A stretch of DNA of 64,000 nucleotides from Ilumatobacter sp. (GCA_007693335.1 REDU01000138.1:1-64000), one strand, 5' to 3'. Shown: positions 1 to 8,484, numbered from the stretch's first letter. Translations and numbers: made by a program. The notes: generated by a model from the letters alone, not told the origin.

Positions 1-290
1 AGTTCCACGCCGACAACACGCCGGTGTTCTTCAACTTCGGCTGGGATCTCACCGACCAACTGCGCCAGGGGGGATTCACCACCACCGTCCTCGTCACCGA
101 GGAGTACGAGCAGGTGCTGCGCTCGGGTCGCACCGACCACGAGGCCGCGGTCGACGGCTTCCACCTCGACCAGCTCATCGAGCACGTGCGCCTCGACGAC
201 CTCACCACCGTGGCCACACCGCAGCAGGCTCGCCTGGTGGGCTTCCTCCCCGGCCACCACTTCGCGACCTGGGAGTGCCTCCGGCCGTAG
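1..290 (+). CDS. C-terminal end of a class I SAM-dependent methyltransferase (5' truncated by window)
   Basis: The reading frame is open from base 3 to the stop at 288-290, so the true start lies outside the window. The visible 95 residues contain FNFGWDLTDQLRQGGF. This resembles the segment near the C-terminus of many class I SAM-dependent methyltransferases, where a GWD(L/I) motif precedes a short helix ending in GF and a strand. The SAM-binding motif I would lie upstream and cannot be seen, so the family call rests on the tail alone. It runs toward the opposite-strand glycosyltransferase that ends at 312, with 21 bases between the two stops. A role in glycan methylation is inferred from its neighbours only. 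Confidence 0.55.
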   Translation, partial: FHADNTPVFFNFGWDLTDQLRQGGFTTTVLVTEEYEQVLRSGRTDHEAAVDGFHLDQLIEHVRLDDLTTVATPQQARLVGFLPGHHFATWECLRP

Positions 291-311
291 GCGATCGGTG
301 ACGCCACCCGA

Positions 312-1046
312 CTACCGGGCGCGGGGCGACACCCGCTCGCGCAGGCAGAGACCGATCATCTCGAGGCCGAGCTTCACCGCCGCACCCTGGTCACCCGTGA
401 CCGAGCTCTGCCCGACACGCGCCTGGTACTTCACCGGCACCTGCACCAGCGACAACCGGAGCTGGGCGACCAGCAGCATCATCTCGTAGCCGAACGACGA
501 ACCGTTGCCCCTGAAGTGCGGGCTGATCCGGTCGATCGCGCCGCGTCGGAGCACACGGAACGTACAGCCCACATCCGAGAGGTAGACGGTGTTGAAGAGC
601 ACCTCGGTGAGCTTGGCGACCGCCCAGTTGCCCCAGCGCAGGAACCACCCCATGTTCGCCCCGCTCAGGATGAAGGTCTGCACGGTGCGCGAGCCGAACA
701 CCACGTCGACGTCGCTGGTGAACGGCAGGAGCTTGAGCACGTCGGCCGGCTCGAACGTGCCGTCCGGTTCACAGACGCACACGAGGTCGGCCGTGGCCGT
801 CTCGGCGAACCCCCGTCGGATGGCGGCGCCGTAGCCCTGCGTCGGTTCGTGCACCTCGCGGGCACTGGTCGTGGCCACGGCGGGCGACGTGTCGGGGTGG
901 GCGTTGTTGTTGACCACCACGATGTCGTCGACGATCCCGAGCGCCTCGAACCCCCGGACGCAGTCGGCGATGCTGCCCGCCTCGTTGTAGGTCGGCAGGA
1001 TCACCGCCAACGTCTTGCCGTGCCACATGGGGGGTGATCCTCGCAC
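312..1046 (-). CDS. Family 2 glycosyltransferase, DPM1/polyprenol-phosphate type
   Basis: This 244-residue protein has a GT-A fold. It opens with AVILPTYNEAGSI, carries the acidic CEPDG segment expected to bind the nucleotide-sugar metal, and has LSDVGCTFRVLRR, which matches the (D)xGxxFR(V/L) region of dolichyl-phosphate-mannose-synthase-like GT2 enzymes. There is no C-terminal membrane pair, so it is the short soluble form. A likely role is transfer of a sugar to polyprenyl phosphate on the cytoplasmic face. The start at 1046 is the longest; an ATG at 1028 (MWHGKTLAV) begins right at the first strand and is equally plausible. It is the last gene of a minus-strand run that begins with the ABC ATPase at 5009. 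The donor sugar is not predictable. Confidence 0.85.
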   Translation of the reverse strand: MRGSPPMWHGKTLAVILPTYNEAGSIADCVRGFEALGIVDDIVVVNNNAHPDTSPAVATTSAREVHEPTQGYGAAIRRGFAETATADLVCVCEPDGTFEPADVLKLLPFTSDVDVVFGSRTVQTFILSGANMGWFLRWGNWAVAKLTEVLFNTVYLSDVGCTFRVLRRGAIDRISPHFRGNGSSFGYEMMLLVAQLRLSLVQVPVKYQARVGQSSVTGDQGAAVKLGLEMIGLCLRERVSPRAR

Positions 1047-1071
1047 AGCCGGGCCGGGTCGCCCAGCCGGC

Positions 1072-1107
1072 GGTCAGCCGGTGGTCAACCGGGGTCAGCC
1101 GGTGGTC
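1072..1107. repeat. Short direct repeat, two 15-bp copies
   Basis: The 15-mer GGTCAGCCGGTGGTC occurs at 1072-1086 and again at 1093-1107 in the 114-base gap between two minus-strand glycosyltransferase genes. It has no gene and no obvious palindrome, and may simply be a local duplication. Confidence 0.6.
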
Positions 1108-1160
1108 TCCAGCCGGATCGAGCCACCCATCAGCTCGATCCGCGAGGTCGTCGCGGATCG

Positions 1161-3791
1161 TCAGGGTCGTGGGAGGTAGAGCACCGTGTCGCCGATCACC
1201 AACCGGTCGTAGTCGTCCACCGGGAGGAGCAGCCTGGCCGGATCGTCGTCGTCGGGCTGGAACACGAACGCGACCACTCGGGGGTCGGCCGCCTCCGTCG
1301 TGCGCTGACGCTCGGGGAAACGCACCGGCAACGGAGCCAACACGGCGCCGGTGATCGTGTCGTTCGACACGAACTCGACGGGCAGCACCCGCCAGTAGCT
1401 GCCGTTCACGTGCTCGAACCCGGCTGCGGAGATGCGATCGGCCACCTCGACGATGCCGGCGTTGGGGTCTCCGTCGGTCTCGTCGAGCAGCAACCGCAGC
1501 TGGGGTCCGAGGTAGCCGGCCACCCAGACGACGGCAGCCAGCGCCACGACGGCCGGCACCCCCGCGCCCTGCCGGGCGCCGGCCCACGAGGCCGCCCGGG
1601 AGATCGCCACGGCGAGCGCCACCACGATGAACGGGAACGAGATGATCCCGTACCGCCCGTCGGCGGCGAAGACGAGGGGCTGGAAGAGCGCCATGATCGG
1701 GAACACCGCCAGCAGCACCACGGGCAGCAGGAACCGGCTCGGGCGACGATCCCGTCGCACGGCGACGACCACCCCGAACAGCACCGACGCGATCAGCAGC
1801 GCGTACAGCGCCGGGCCGAGCACGGGGCCGGGCATCCACTCGAGCGCGCCATCGCGCAGACCGAAGGCGCGGGGCACGAGATCGCGGAGGAACGTCGTGA
1901 ACCGCTCGCCGTAGGTGCCCGGCACGTCGGTGGGCGACGTGAGCGACGGCCACGAGTTCAGTGCGTTCCAGAGCAGCAGCGGACCGCACCCGACGAGCCC
2001 ACCGACGGTCACCCCCACCCACACGGTGAGGTTCGTGCGATGACGCAGCACCACGACGAGCAGCATCGGCACCAGCGTCGAGAGGAACATCGGATGCATC
2101 CAGAACCCGAGCCCCGCCGCGAACCCGAGCGCGAACGGGACGCGCCACGACGGATCGTGGTGATCGGTGAGTCGGCGTGCCAACCAGAACGCCGTGGCGG
2201 TCACCGCCATCCCCGAGGCGTAGCTCTCGTAGGCGTTGGTCGACAGCGTCAGGAGGGCTCCGGGCGCGACCCACGCCAGTCCGCCGGCCAGCACGGCCGC
2301 CCTGTCGGCCGCGTGGTGACGGTCGGGACCGTCGAGACCCACCACGACGTCGCGCGCGATCGCGCCGATCACGATCGACGCGACCGCCCAGAAACCGGTG
2401 GCGACCAGCTTGAGCGACAGGATTCCTGCTCCGAACGTCGCGGCGTACGGCGCGTAGAGGTACGACTCGAACACGGCGGTGTAAGCGGTGCCACCCAGCA
2501 CCACCGGGAACTGACCGCGCAGGATCTCGAACGATTGCACGCCGGTATAGGCCTCGTCGGCGTTGAGCCGACCGGCCGACGACCGGAGCACGATCCAGCG
2601 GGCCACGATCCCGGCCACGGCGATGGCCACCACCGAGGCCACCAGCGCCGACGATGGACGGCGACGACCGGCAGTTGCGTCGATCACCTGCGTCGCCCAG
2701 TCGGCCCGCGACGCCACGAACACGTCCACCTCGCTGACGACCACCACCTCGAGACCGGCGCGGCGAGCGGCGACGAGTTCGGTCGGGGTGAGCGAGTCGC
2801 GGTGATCCGTCACGAACGTGACCCGGTCACGGGGCGCGCGTTCGGCCGCGTGCAGCGCGGCGCGGAAGCGCTCCGCCACCCGCCCACCGTCGGGCTCGCG
2901 TGCCACGTGGAGCACGCGGTTCCGGCACCGGCGATCGCGCAGCGCGAGCGCGCCAGCCGTGTCGTCGGGCCGCTGTGGCCGCCCCAGGAGTTCCTCCGCG
3001 TGAAGCTCTCGGAAGGTCGTGAGCGCCCGAGAGCTGAGTTCGTAGTCGCGGCCGGCTCCCCCACCACCACGCAGGTGGACGACCGGACGCGCCGCCACGA
3101 GACGGGTCACCTGTCCGGCTTGCTCGACCCGGAGCCCGTAGTCGGCGTCCTCGAAGTACGCAGGGTGGAACCGGCGATCGAAGCCACCGCGCTCGAGGTG
3201 CTCGTCACGGCGGACCAGCCAGCACGCCGCCGACGCGTAGTCGACGTCGCGGTCGAACAGCTGCCCGGTGTCGCCGGGGAACAGCTCGGGGCCGCCGATC
3301 GCCATCGTGAAGCCGTCGGCCAGCACCGCCTGCCCCGCCTCCTGCAACGAGCCGTCGGGGTCGAGCAGCGGCGGAGCGGCCACCGCCACGACCGGATCGT
3401 CGAGCGCCGCCATCAGCGGGGTGATCCAGCCCTCGGTCACGATCACGTCGGGATTGAGGAAGCACACCAGGTCCCCACGGGACCGCTCGACGCCGGCATC
3501 GCACCCACCCCCGAAACCCAGGTTCTCGTCCGGGGTCACCACGGTCACGCCCGCCGTGGTCGTGCGCAACAGGTCACGCGTCGAGCGGCCGGGCGCCGGA
3601 TTGTCGACCACGATCACCTCGTGGGGCACCGTGGTGTGCCGCGCGACGGCGGTGAGCGCATCGAGCACGACATCGTCGGTGCCGTACGTGACGATCACGA
3701 TCGAGACGACCGGTTCGGCGCACGGGGGCACGTCCACCCGGAGTCCGGTCGCAGACGCCCCCGTGAGCTCGAACGGCGAGCCGGCCGTCAC
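1161..3791 (-). CDS. Two-domain glycosyltransferase: GT2 fused to a GT-C-like membrane glycosyltransferase
   Basis: This is an 876-residue fusion. Residues about 25-270 form a rhamnosyltransferase-like GT2 domain: VSIVIVTYG at the first strand, FLNPDV (111-116) as the metal site, and HPAYFEDADYGLR (209-221) containing the catalytic acidic pair. A linker of about 100 residues follows. From residue 381 there are about ten hydrophobic segments with RLNADEAYTG (409-418); an acidic DE pair in the first extracytoplasmic loop is the hallmark of GT-C enzymes using polyprenyl-phosphate sugars (PMT/ArnT-like). The C-terminal 120 residues look extracytoplasmic. One protein could therefore act on both membrane faces. 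The GTG start follows a GGGAGGGG ribosome site and lies 15 bases after the Wzt stop, so it is cotranscribed with the exporter ATPase. Confidence 0.85.
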   Translation of the reverse strand: MTAGSPFELTGASATGLRVDVPPCAEPVVSIVIVTYGTDDVVLDALTAVARHTTVPHEVIVVDNPAPGRSTRDLLRTTTAGVTVVTPDENLGFGGGCDAGVERSRGDLVCFLNPDVIVTEGWITPLMAALDDPVVAVAAPPLLDPDGSLQEAGQAVLADGFTMAIGGPELFPGDTGQLFDRDVDYASAACWLVRRDEHLERGGFDRRFHPAYFEDADYGLRVEQAGQVTRLVAARPVVHLRGGGGAGRDYELSSRALTTFRELHAEELLGRPQRPDDTAGALALRDRRCRNRVLHVAREPDGGRVAERFRAALHAAERAPRDRVTFVTDHRDSLTPTELVAARRAGLEVVVVSEVDVFVASRADWATQVIDATAGRRRPSSALVASVVAIAVAGIVARWIVLRSSAGRLNADEAYTGVQSFEILRGQFPVVLGGTAYTAVFESYLYAPYAATFGAGILSLKLVATGFWAVASIVIGAIARDVVVGLDGPDRHHAADRAAVLAGGLAWVAPGALLTLSTNAYESYASGMAVTATAFWLARRLTDHHDPSWRVPFALGFAAGLGFWMHPMFLSTLVPMLLVVVLRHRTNLTVWVGVTVGGLVGCGPLLLWNALNSWPSLTSPTDVPGTYGERFTTFLRDLVPRAFGLRDGALEWMPGPVLGPALYALLIASVLFGVVVAVRRDRRPSRFLLPVVLLAVFPIMALFQPLVFAADGRYGIISFPFIVVALAVAISRAASWAGARQGAGVPAVVALAAVVWVAGYLGPQLRLLLDETDGDPNAGIVEVADRISAAGFEHVNGSYWRVLPVEFVSNDTITGAVLAPLPVRFPERQRTTEAADPRVVAFVFQPDDDDPARLLLPVDDYDRLVIGDTVLYLPRP

Positions 3792-3806
3792 GGCCCCTCC
3801 CGCATC

Positions 3807-5009
3807 TCAGTCCCGGGCGGCGGCGCCGATGCGCCAGGTCACCGGCATGTGGAACAGCCCGGCGTCGTTGGTGCCGAACTGACGCACCTCGAAGCGGACC
3901 TGGCGCTCCCAGTGGTCGTACTCGATGGTCTCACTGGGGTCGGTGATCGACACCGACAGGTCGTACGTGCCCTCGAGCAGTGGGAGTGCTGCGATGTCGA
4001 GGTCGACGCGACCGGGTCCGTCGACCAGCCCGATCGTCTTGCGGGCCAGACGGGTGCTCGTGCCCCACACGAGTTGACCGTGCACCGTGTCGATCCGGAA
4101 CCCCACGACGGCGTCCTCGAGCGGTTTGATCGACGTGTAGTCGATACGGAGACGGGCCGGCTCGAGCGTCGTGAGCAACGGCATCGGCGAACCATCGGCA
4201 TCGACGAAGCCAGCCGACGTGATCTCGGCCTCGCGGGTGCCCCAGCGCGTGCCGAGTTCGCCCTCGACCCGGGTGCCGTCGTGGCTCTCACCGCGGTACT
4301 TGGTGATCACCTCGTTGGCCGGACCGATGTCGACCAGCTCGCCGTGGTCGATCCACGCGACGCGCTCGCACAGCTGCTCGACCTGGTTGAGGCCGTGGCT
4401 CACGAACAAGATCGTGCGGCCGTCGCGGCGGAACTGCTCGATCTTCTCGGCGCACTGACGCTGGAACGATTCGTCGCCGACCGACAGCACCTCGTCGATC
4501 AGCAGCACATCGGGCTCGACGTGGGCGGCGACGGCGAACCCGAGCCGCACGAACATGCCCGACGAGTAGTTCTTCACGGGGGTGTCGATGAAGTCCTCGA
4601 GACCGGCGAAGGCCACGATGTCGTCGAAGCGGGCGTTCACGTCGCGCTTGGTGAGCCCGAGGATCGCACCGTTGAGGTAGACGTTCTCACGTCCGGTGAG
4701 CTCCTGGTGGAAACCGGCGCCCAGCTCGAGCAGGGCCGACAACCGGCCTTCGTGGCGGATCGAGCCCTTGTCGGGTCGCAGGATGCCGGCCAGGCACTTG
4801 AGCAACGTGCTCTTGCCCGAGCCGTTCGAGCCGATGACCCCGAAGGTCTGTCCGAACGGGACGTCGAACGTGATGCCCTTCAGCGCCCAGAACTCCTTGT
4901 AGGCGGCGCGCCGACCCTTGAGGACCGTGGCCTTCAGGTACTGGTTCTTCTCCTGGTAGAGCCGGAAGTTCTTCCAGACGTCATCCACCACGACAGCGTT
5001 GCCGGACAT
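3807..5009 (-). CDS. wzt: ABC transporter ATP-binding protein with C-terminal carbohydrate-binding domain (Wzt type)
   Basis: This is a 400-residue nucleotide-binding subunit of a polysaccharide exporter. Walker A is GSNGSGKST at 60-68, the ABC signature YSSGM is at 148-152, Walker B VLLIDE at 168-173 and the H-loop SHG at 204-206. Residues about 255-395 form a beta-rich extension matching Wzt C-terminal domains, which bind the finished end of the O-polysaccharide in E. coli O8/O9a-type systems. This suggests that the cargo carries a recognised terminal modification. It is divergent from the permease gene (start 5095), with 85 bases between the starts. The upstream region has no clear TANNNT box; a CAGACT element sits 10 bases before the start. 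A second, CBD-less ATPase exists at 16181. Confidence 0.93.
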   Translation of the reverse strand: MSGNAVVVDDVWKNFRLYQEKNQYLKATVLKGRRAAYKEFWALKGITFDVPFGQTFGVIGSNGSGKSTLLKCLAGILRPDKGSIRHEGRLSALLELGAGFHQELTGRENVYLNGAILGLTKRDVNARFDDIVAFAGLEDFIDTPVKNYSSGMFVRLGFAVAAHVEPDVLLIDEVLSVGDESFQRQCAEKIEQFRRDGRTILFVSHGLNQVEQLCERVAWIDHGELVDIGPANEVITKYRGESHDGTRVEGELGTRWGTREAEITSAGFVDADGSPMPLLTTLEPARLRIDYTSIKPLEDAVVGFRIDTVHGQLVWGTSTRLARKTIGLVDGPGRVDLDIAALPLLEGTYDLSVSITDPSETIEYDHWERQVRFEVRQFGTNDAGLFHMPVTWRIGAAARD

Positions 5010-5094
5010 GTGGCGCCAGTCTGTCGCATCGGCGACTCATTTCCGACCATCCGGGCTCCGGCGAGGACGCGGCCGATAACCTCGGGCGGCTGCC

Positions 5095-5922
5095 ATGAAA
5101 GCCGTCAAGCGTGTCTACGACGCCCGTGAGCTCCTCTGGAACTTCACGTTGCGTGAGCTCCGCACCAAGTACCGCCGATCGTTCCTCGGCTGGACCTGGT
5201 CGCTGCTCAACCCGTTGGCGGCCGTCGCCATCTACGGCTTCGTGTTCGGCATCGTGTTCCGGGCGGCACCTCCGGTGGGCGACCCGAGCGGCATCGACAA
5301 CTTCGCGTTGTTCCTCGTGGCCGGACTGATCCCGTGGAGCTTCTTCTCGCTGGTCAACAATCTCGGGCTCGGATCGATCGCAGCCAACTCGGCGCTGGTG
5401 AAGCGGGTGGCGTTCCCGCGCGAGATCCTCGTGTTCTCCAACGTGCTGCACGCGTGCGTGCAGTTCGCGATCGAGCTCACGCTGTTGTGCATCATCTTCG
5501 CACTGGCCGGCAGCCCGTTCTTCCCGTGGATCCCGATGATCGTGCTGACCGCTGTGCTGCTCGCGATCTTCGGCGCCGGCATCGCACTCGTGCTCGCTGC
5601 GCTGGCGGTGTACTTCCGTGACCTGAACTACCTGTGGCTGATCGTGCTGCAGGCGTGGTTCTTCGCGACGCCGATCGTGTACCCACCGTCGCTGGTCGAA
5701 GAAGCGATCCGCGAACGGCCGCGGGTACCCGACTGGACCCTCGACGTCCTCAACGCCAATCCGATGGCGGCGTTCGTGCGGGTGTTCCGCGTCCTGCTCT
5801 ACGACGGGACCGGCCCGGGCATGACCACCTGGTTCGGGCTGGTGGCGGTGTCGTTCGTCTCGCTGGCCGGCGGCTGGTGGATCTTCTCCAAGCTCTCCCC
5901 CCGCTTCGCCGAAGAAGCCTGA
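5095..5922 (+). CDS. wzm: Polysaccharide ABC exporter permease (Wzm type, ABC-2 family)
   Basis: This 275-residue integral membrane protein has six predicted membrane segments and the ABC-2 pattern. The N-terminal amphipathic stretch contains RELRTKYRRSFLGWTWSLLNP, the conserved entry sequence of Wzm permeases, and the centre has VKRVAFPREILVFSNV. It would form the channel for the ATPase encoded divergently at 5009-3807 and export an undecaprenyl-linked glycan. A TAACCT box at 5077-5082 lies 12 bases before the ATG, so the leader is probably only a few bases long. The next feature downstream is a 38-bp palindrome. Confidence 0.93.
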   Translation: MKAVKRVYDARELLWNFTLRELRTKYRRSFLGWTWSLLNPLAAVAIYGFVFGIVFRAAPPVGDPSGIDNFALFLVAGLIPWSFFSLVNNLGLGSIAANSALVKRVAFPREILVFSNVLHACVQFAIELTLLCIIFALAGSPFFPWIPMIVLTAVLLAIFGAGIALVLAALAVYFRDLNYLWLIVLQAWFFATPIVYPPSLVEEAIRERPRVPDWTLDVLNANPMAAFVRVFRVLLYDGTGPGMTTWFGLVAVSFVSLAGGWWIFSKLSPRFAEEA

Positions 5923-5963
5923 GCGCCCGAACCCCGCACCCCGAACCCCGAAACCCCGTTCGC

Positions 5964-6001
5964 GTCAGCGCACAGGGCGATCGGTCGATCTGTGAGCTGA
6001 C
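5964..6001. repeat. 38-bp palindromic repeat, copy A
   Basis: An imperfect inverted repeat begins with GTCAGC and ends with GCTGAC around a central CGATCGGTCGA. The flanks extend the pairing (GTTC at 5958, GAAC at 6004-6007). It lies between two convergent genes, 41 bases after the permease stop and 12 bases after the DUF559 gene stop. Two related copies are at 6997 and 58482. It could be a bidirectional terminator or a REP-like element; no T-run follows it. Confidence 0.8.
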
Positions 6002-6013
6002 GGGAACGTGAGT

Positions 6014-6934
6014 TCAGGGTGGCGTGGCCAGTCCGCTCCGCACGGTGGCGACCACGTACTCGGGCTCGGCCACGACCTGTCGGTAGACGAACTGGAGACA
6101 TCGACGACCGGCCAGCGCGAGAGCATTCGCCCGCTCGGCATCGACGGCCATCTGCGCCTGGGTCCGATGCCAGCGGTATCCGAGCACCTCCACCACGAGA
6201 TCGGTGCGCTCGAAGTGGAAGTCGACCCGGATGAGCCGGCCGCCCCGGCGACCGAGCACCCGCTGAGCCCGTGGGCGTGGTATCCGGGCCTCGGCCACGA
6301 GCGCGAGGAACCGCCGCTCGAGCCATGAGTGACCGCCCCGGGTGACCTCGCCACCCTCGAGCGCCTCGAGCAGGCGGGGGATGCCGGGCCGCCCGCTGCT
6401 GCGGAGCGCGACGATCCGCCGGTGCAGCAGGTCCTCGGAGATCAGACCATCGCGGAGCGCGCCGTCGATGAGCTCGGTCAGCCTCCCACGACTCGCTCCG
6501 GCAGCGAGGTCGATCAGCGTCCGAACCGGGCTGGTGACGGGGAGCCCGTCCCGCTCCTCGGTGTCGATCGGATCGATCGTGTCGGACGTGTGGATCTGCG
6601 CGCCGTGACGGCGGACGAACCGGCCCCTCGGCACGAGCAGGTGATACGGCTTGGTCAGCCGATGACCGTCGAAGCGGTGGATGGCGGCCGCGGACGAACC
6701 GGCCACCCAGCACGGCGCGCCGATGTCGATCACGTAGGCGTGCAGGTCGGCCAAGGCGGTGGCGGGCACCAATGTGGGGCGGAGCGTACGGGCTCCGAAC
6801 GTCTCCAGGAGGCCGCTCTGGACCTGGCCTCGAAGCTCGGGGCTCCCGATGCCGGCAGCCGATGCCTGCCGTCGGGTGAATGCGCCGAGCTGACCTGTCG
6901 AGTCCGCCGCGAGCCGGCGGTACCTGTCAGGCAC
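6014..6934 (-). CDS. AbiEi-like winged-helix N-terminus with C-terminal DUF559 (Vsr-like nuclease fold) domain
   Basis: The protein is about 306 residues. The N-terminal 80 residues (FTRRQASAAGI and following) resemble the winged-helix head of AbiEi-type proteins. The C-terminal 100 residues carry LIRVDFHFERTDLVVEVLGYRWHRTQAQMAVDAERANALA, rendered here as two blocks: RVDFHFE-DLVVEV and HRTQAQ-DAERANAL. These match DUF559 proteins of the very-short-patch-repair endonuclease fold, with the acidic D and E residues of the PD-(D/E)xK-like core. Function is unknown; such genes are often scattered in actinobacterial genomes. The longest start is GTG 6988, but GTG 6934 (MPDRYRRLAAD) fits family starts better. 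The gene is bracketed by two copies of the palindromic repeat. Confidence 0.75.
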   Translation of the reverse strand: MPDRYRRLAADSTGQLGAFTRRQASAAGIGSPELRGQVQSGLLETFGARTLRPTLVPATALADLHAYVIDIGAPCWVAGSSAAAIHRFDGHRLTKPYHLLVPRGRFVRRHGAQIHTSDTIDPIDTEERDGLPVTSPVRTLIDLAAGASRGRLTELIDGALRDGLISEDLLHRRIVALRSSGRPGIPRLLEALEGGEVTRGGHSWLERRFLALVAEARIPRPRAQRVLGRRGGRLIRVDFHFERTDLVVEVLGYRWHRTQAQMAVDAERANALALAGRRCLQFVYRQVVAEPEYVVATVRSGLATPP

Positions 6935-6996
6935 GTGCCCCAGTGAACCCCGCTGCGGCCGTCCCGCCAACCACCTCTCGCTCCCCACCGCTTCAC

Positions 6997-7034
6997 GTCA
7001 GCACAGAGGACGATCGATCGACCCGAGTGCTGAC
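6997..7034. repeat. 38-bp palindromic repeat, copy B
   Basis: The length and ends (GTCAGC / GCTGAC) are the same as in copies A and C, with central CGATCGATCGA. It lies 44 bases past the stop of the PIN-domain gene at 7079 and just upstream of the DUF559 gene. An extra half-site ATGCTGACC follows at 7041-7049. Confidence 0.8.
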
Positions 7035-7078
7035 ATGAACATGCTGACCTGGGCTCGGTCGTGGGTCGTGAACGGCCT

Positions 7079-7492
7079 TCAGGCGGCGAAGGGATTCTCG
7101 ATCCGGACGCCGCGCAGTTCGGCGCCGTCGGCGAGGTCCTCGGTGAGGAGTCGATCGCACCCGGCGGTGGCCGCCGCCTCCACGACCAGCGCGTCCCAGT
7201 ACGACAGCTGATGCATCCTCGCGGTGGCCAGCGCCGACCGCACGAGCGTGAGATCGGTCGGCACGACCGGCAACGTCGTCAACTCCTCCATCGCTGCCAC
7301 GGCATCCCCGACCGGGATCGGCCGAGCGAGCTTCCGGGTCACGGCCACGAAGAACTCGCCGAGCACCTGCGTGCTGATCACCAGATCGGGCGTGTCACGG
7401 ACGACGCCGAGCGCGATGGCACGTTTGGCGGGCTCGTCGGCATCGAATGCGTAGACGAAGACGTTCGTGTCGACGAATGTCCGGGAGGTCAC
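7079..7492 (-). CDS. PIN-domain ribonuclease toxin (VapC family)
   Basis: This 137-residue protein opens with RTFVDTNVFVYAFD, the first acidic motif of PIN nucleases. It continues with an ISTQVLGEFF block (conserved E) and HQLSYWDALVVEAA, where the second D sits, and ends with LLTEDLADG, supplying the last acidic residue. The four acidic residues are those that bind magnesium in VapC RNases. The start overlaps the stop of the upstream antitoxin gene by 4 bases (ATGA), so the two are translationally coupled. The target RNA is unknown. Confidence 0.92.
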   Translation of the reverse strand: MTSRTFVDTNVFVYAFDADEPAKRAIALGVVRDTPDLVISTQVLGEFFVAVTRKLARPIPVGDAVAAMEELTTLPVVPTDLTLVRSALATARMHQLSYWDALVVEAAATAGCDRLLTEDLADGAELRGVRIENPFAA

Positions 7493-7728
7493 GACGAACG
7501 CTCGTGGACGTCGTCACGTGTCCAACGTCGTCCTTCCGGCCCGCTGCCGGACGTGGCCGAGGCCGCCAACTCGGCGAAACGGCCCATCGCCTCCGACGCG
7601 ATCTCACCACCGGCGAACGCCTCCAGCTGCGTGCGCACGACGGCGTTCACCGACGTGCCGAGCTCGAGCGCACGGATCCGCGCCCGTCGCAGCAGCTCGT
7701 CGTCGATCGTCAACGTGAGGTTCGCCAC
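7489..7728 (-). CDS. Ribbon-helix-helix antitoxin (VapB type)
   Basis: This 79-residue protein reads VANLTLTIDDELLRRARIRAL at its start. This is the beta strand and first helix of ribbon-helix-helix DNA-binding proteins, followed by a second helix (SVNAVVRTQLEAFAG) and an acidic or disordered tail that would cover the PIN toxin. GTG 7728 is chosen over the longer open frame because a TACACT -10 box at 7740-7735 ends exactly six bases before it, giving a leaderless message that begins at the start codon. It would neutralise the adjacent PIN toxin and repress its own promoter. Confidence 0.88.
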   Translation of the reverse strand: MANLTLTIDDELLRRARIRALELGTSVNAVVRTQLEAFAGGEIASEAMGRFAELAASATSGSGPEGRRWTRDDVHERSS

Positions 7729-7734
7729 GCGATC

Positions 7735-7740
7735 AGTGTA
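7735..7740 (-). promoter_or_regulatory. -10 element for leaderless vapB
   Basis: TACACT, read on the minus strand, lies six bases before the GTG at 7728, so transcription is expected to begin at or within a base or two of the start codon. No convincing -35 is seen. Confidence 0.6.
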
Positions 7741-7776
7741 GCACTGGTCCCGTGGAGCACAGGTCATCCGACGCGG

Positions 7777-8484
7777 TCACGGCGCCTGGGTGCGCAGCCA
7801 GCGCTCCTTCCATCTGGGGATCCGATCGCGATCCCAGTTGGAGATCGAGGGGTCGGCGTGGGTGCGGTAGTACTGCTCCTCGGCCGAGAGGTTGGCGGAG
7901 TCGACGTACCACGGGAGATGGCGGGCCACGTACGGCGGGCCGGTGCGCAGCGACAGGTGGTCGTCGTGGCGGATGTCGAGATGCTTGTACAGCGCGAAGG
8001 TGGTGTCGATGTCGGCGTGGTACACACCGGGCTCCACCTCGATCTCGTCCCGCCAGAAGCGGGCCTCCCAGGCGCGCACCTCGGCCGCGAGTGTGTAGGT
8101 GTCGGCGAGGTCGTCGATCCGCAGCCCGAACCCCGCCTTGTGGAACATGTGGTGCCGGTCGAGCAGCGAGCGGAAGTGGTCGAGCGCGTCGAGCGGACAC
8201 TGCGGATCGGGCACCACGTCGGGATCGGTCACCACGAAGTACCGACCGTGAGCGTGCCGTTGCACCGAGCCGGTCAACCACGGCGATCGGTGGCCGAGGT
8301 TGTGATCCGATCGCACCACGTGGTGGTGCGTCTCGGCCAGGTAGTCGAGCAACGGCTCGTACGTCGAGGCGTTGTCGATCAGCCAGATCTCCTGCTGCCC
8401 CGCCGACTCCAGCCACTCGACCAGCTGACGCAGCGGGGTGACCCGGTCGCGGACGGGGATGAAGACGGGGTACTGCTCGGTCAT
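7777..8484 (-). CDS. GT2-like glycosyltransferase
   Basis: The protein has 235 residues. It reads YPVFIPVRDRVTPLRQLVEWLE then IWLIDNAS, a GT-A opening, and FVVTDPDVVPDPQCP supplies an acidic D-P-D cluster at the expected metal-binding position. Later it has HADIDTTFALY, typical of small GT2-like enzymes that recognise a linear acceptor. The ATG at 8484 overlaps the stop of the coiled-coil gene by 4 bases; the open frame extends further upstream but only as an antisense shadow of that gene. It is the last gene of a three-gene unit with the ligase-like protein (8774-10138), so it probably adds a sugar to the same glycan. Confidence 0.85.
   Translation of the reverse strand: MTEQYPVFIPVRDRVTPLRQLVEWLESAGQQEIWLIDNASTYEPLLDYLAETHHHVVRSDHNLGHRSPWLTGSVQRHAHGRYFVVTDPDVVPDPQCPLDALDHFRSLLDRHHMFHKAGFGLRIDDLADTYTLAAEVRAWEARFWRDEIEVEPGVYHADIDTTFALYKHLDIRHDDHLSLRTGPPYVARHLPWYVDSANLSAEEQYYRTHADPSISNWDRDRIPRWKERWLRTQAP

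Noticed and set aside
1410-5129. Very long plus-strand open frame (over 1200 codons) opposite the GT fusion and ABC ATPase
   Set aside because: It is antisense to two clear genes, is rich in R, H, D, E and Q as expected of a shadow in GC-rich DNA, and matches no domain.
6014-6988. Complete AbiE-type toxin-antitoxin pair
   Set aside because: No AbiEii nucleotidyltransferase gene lies next to it; only the AbiEi-like head is present.
5923-7078. Insertion sequence bounded by the two palindromes
   Set aside because: No transposase and no target-site duplication are visible; a third palindrome elsewhere has no such gene beside it, so a terminator role is more economical.
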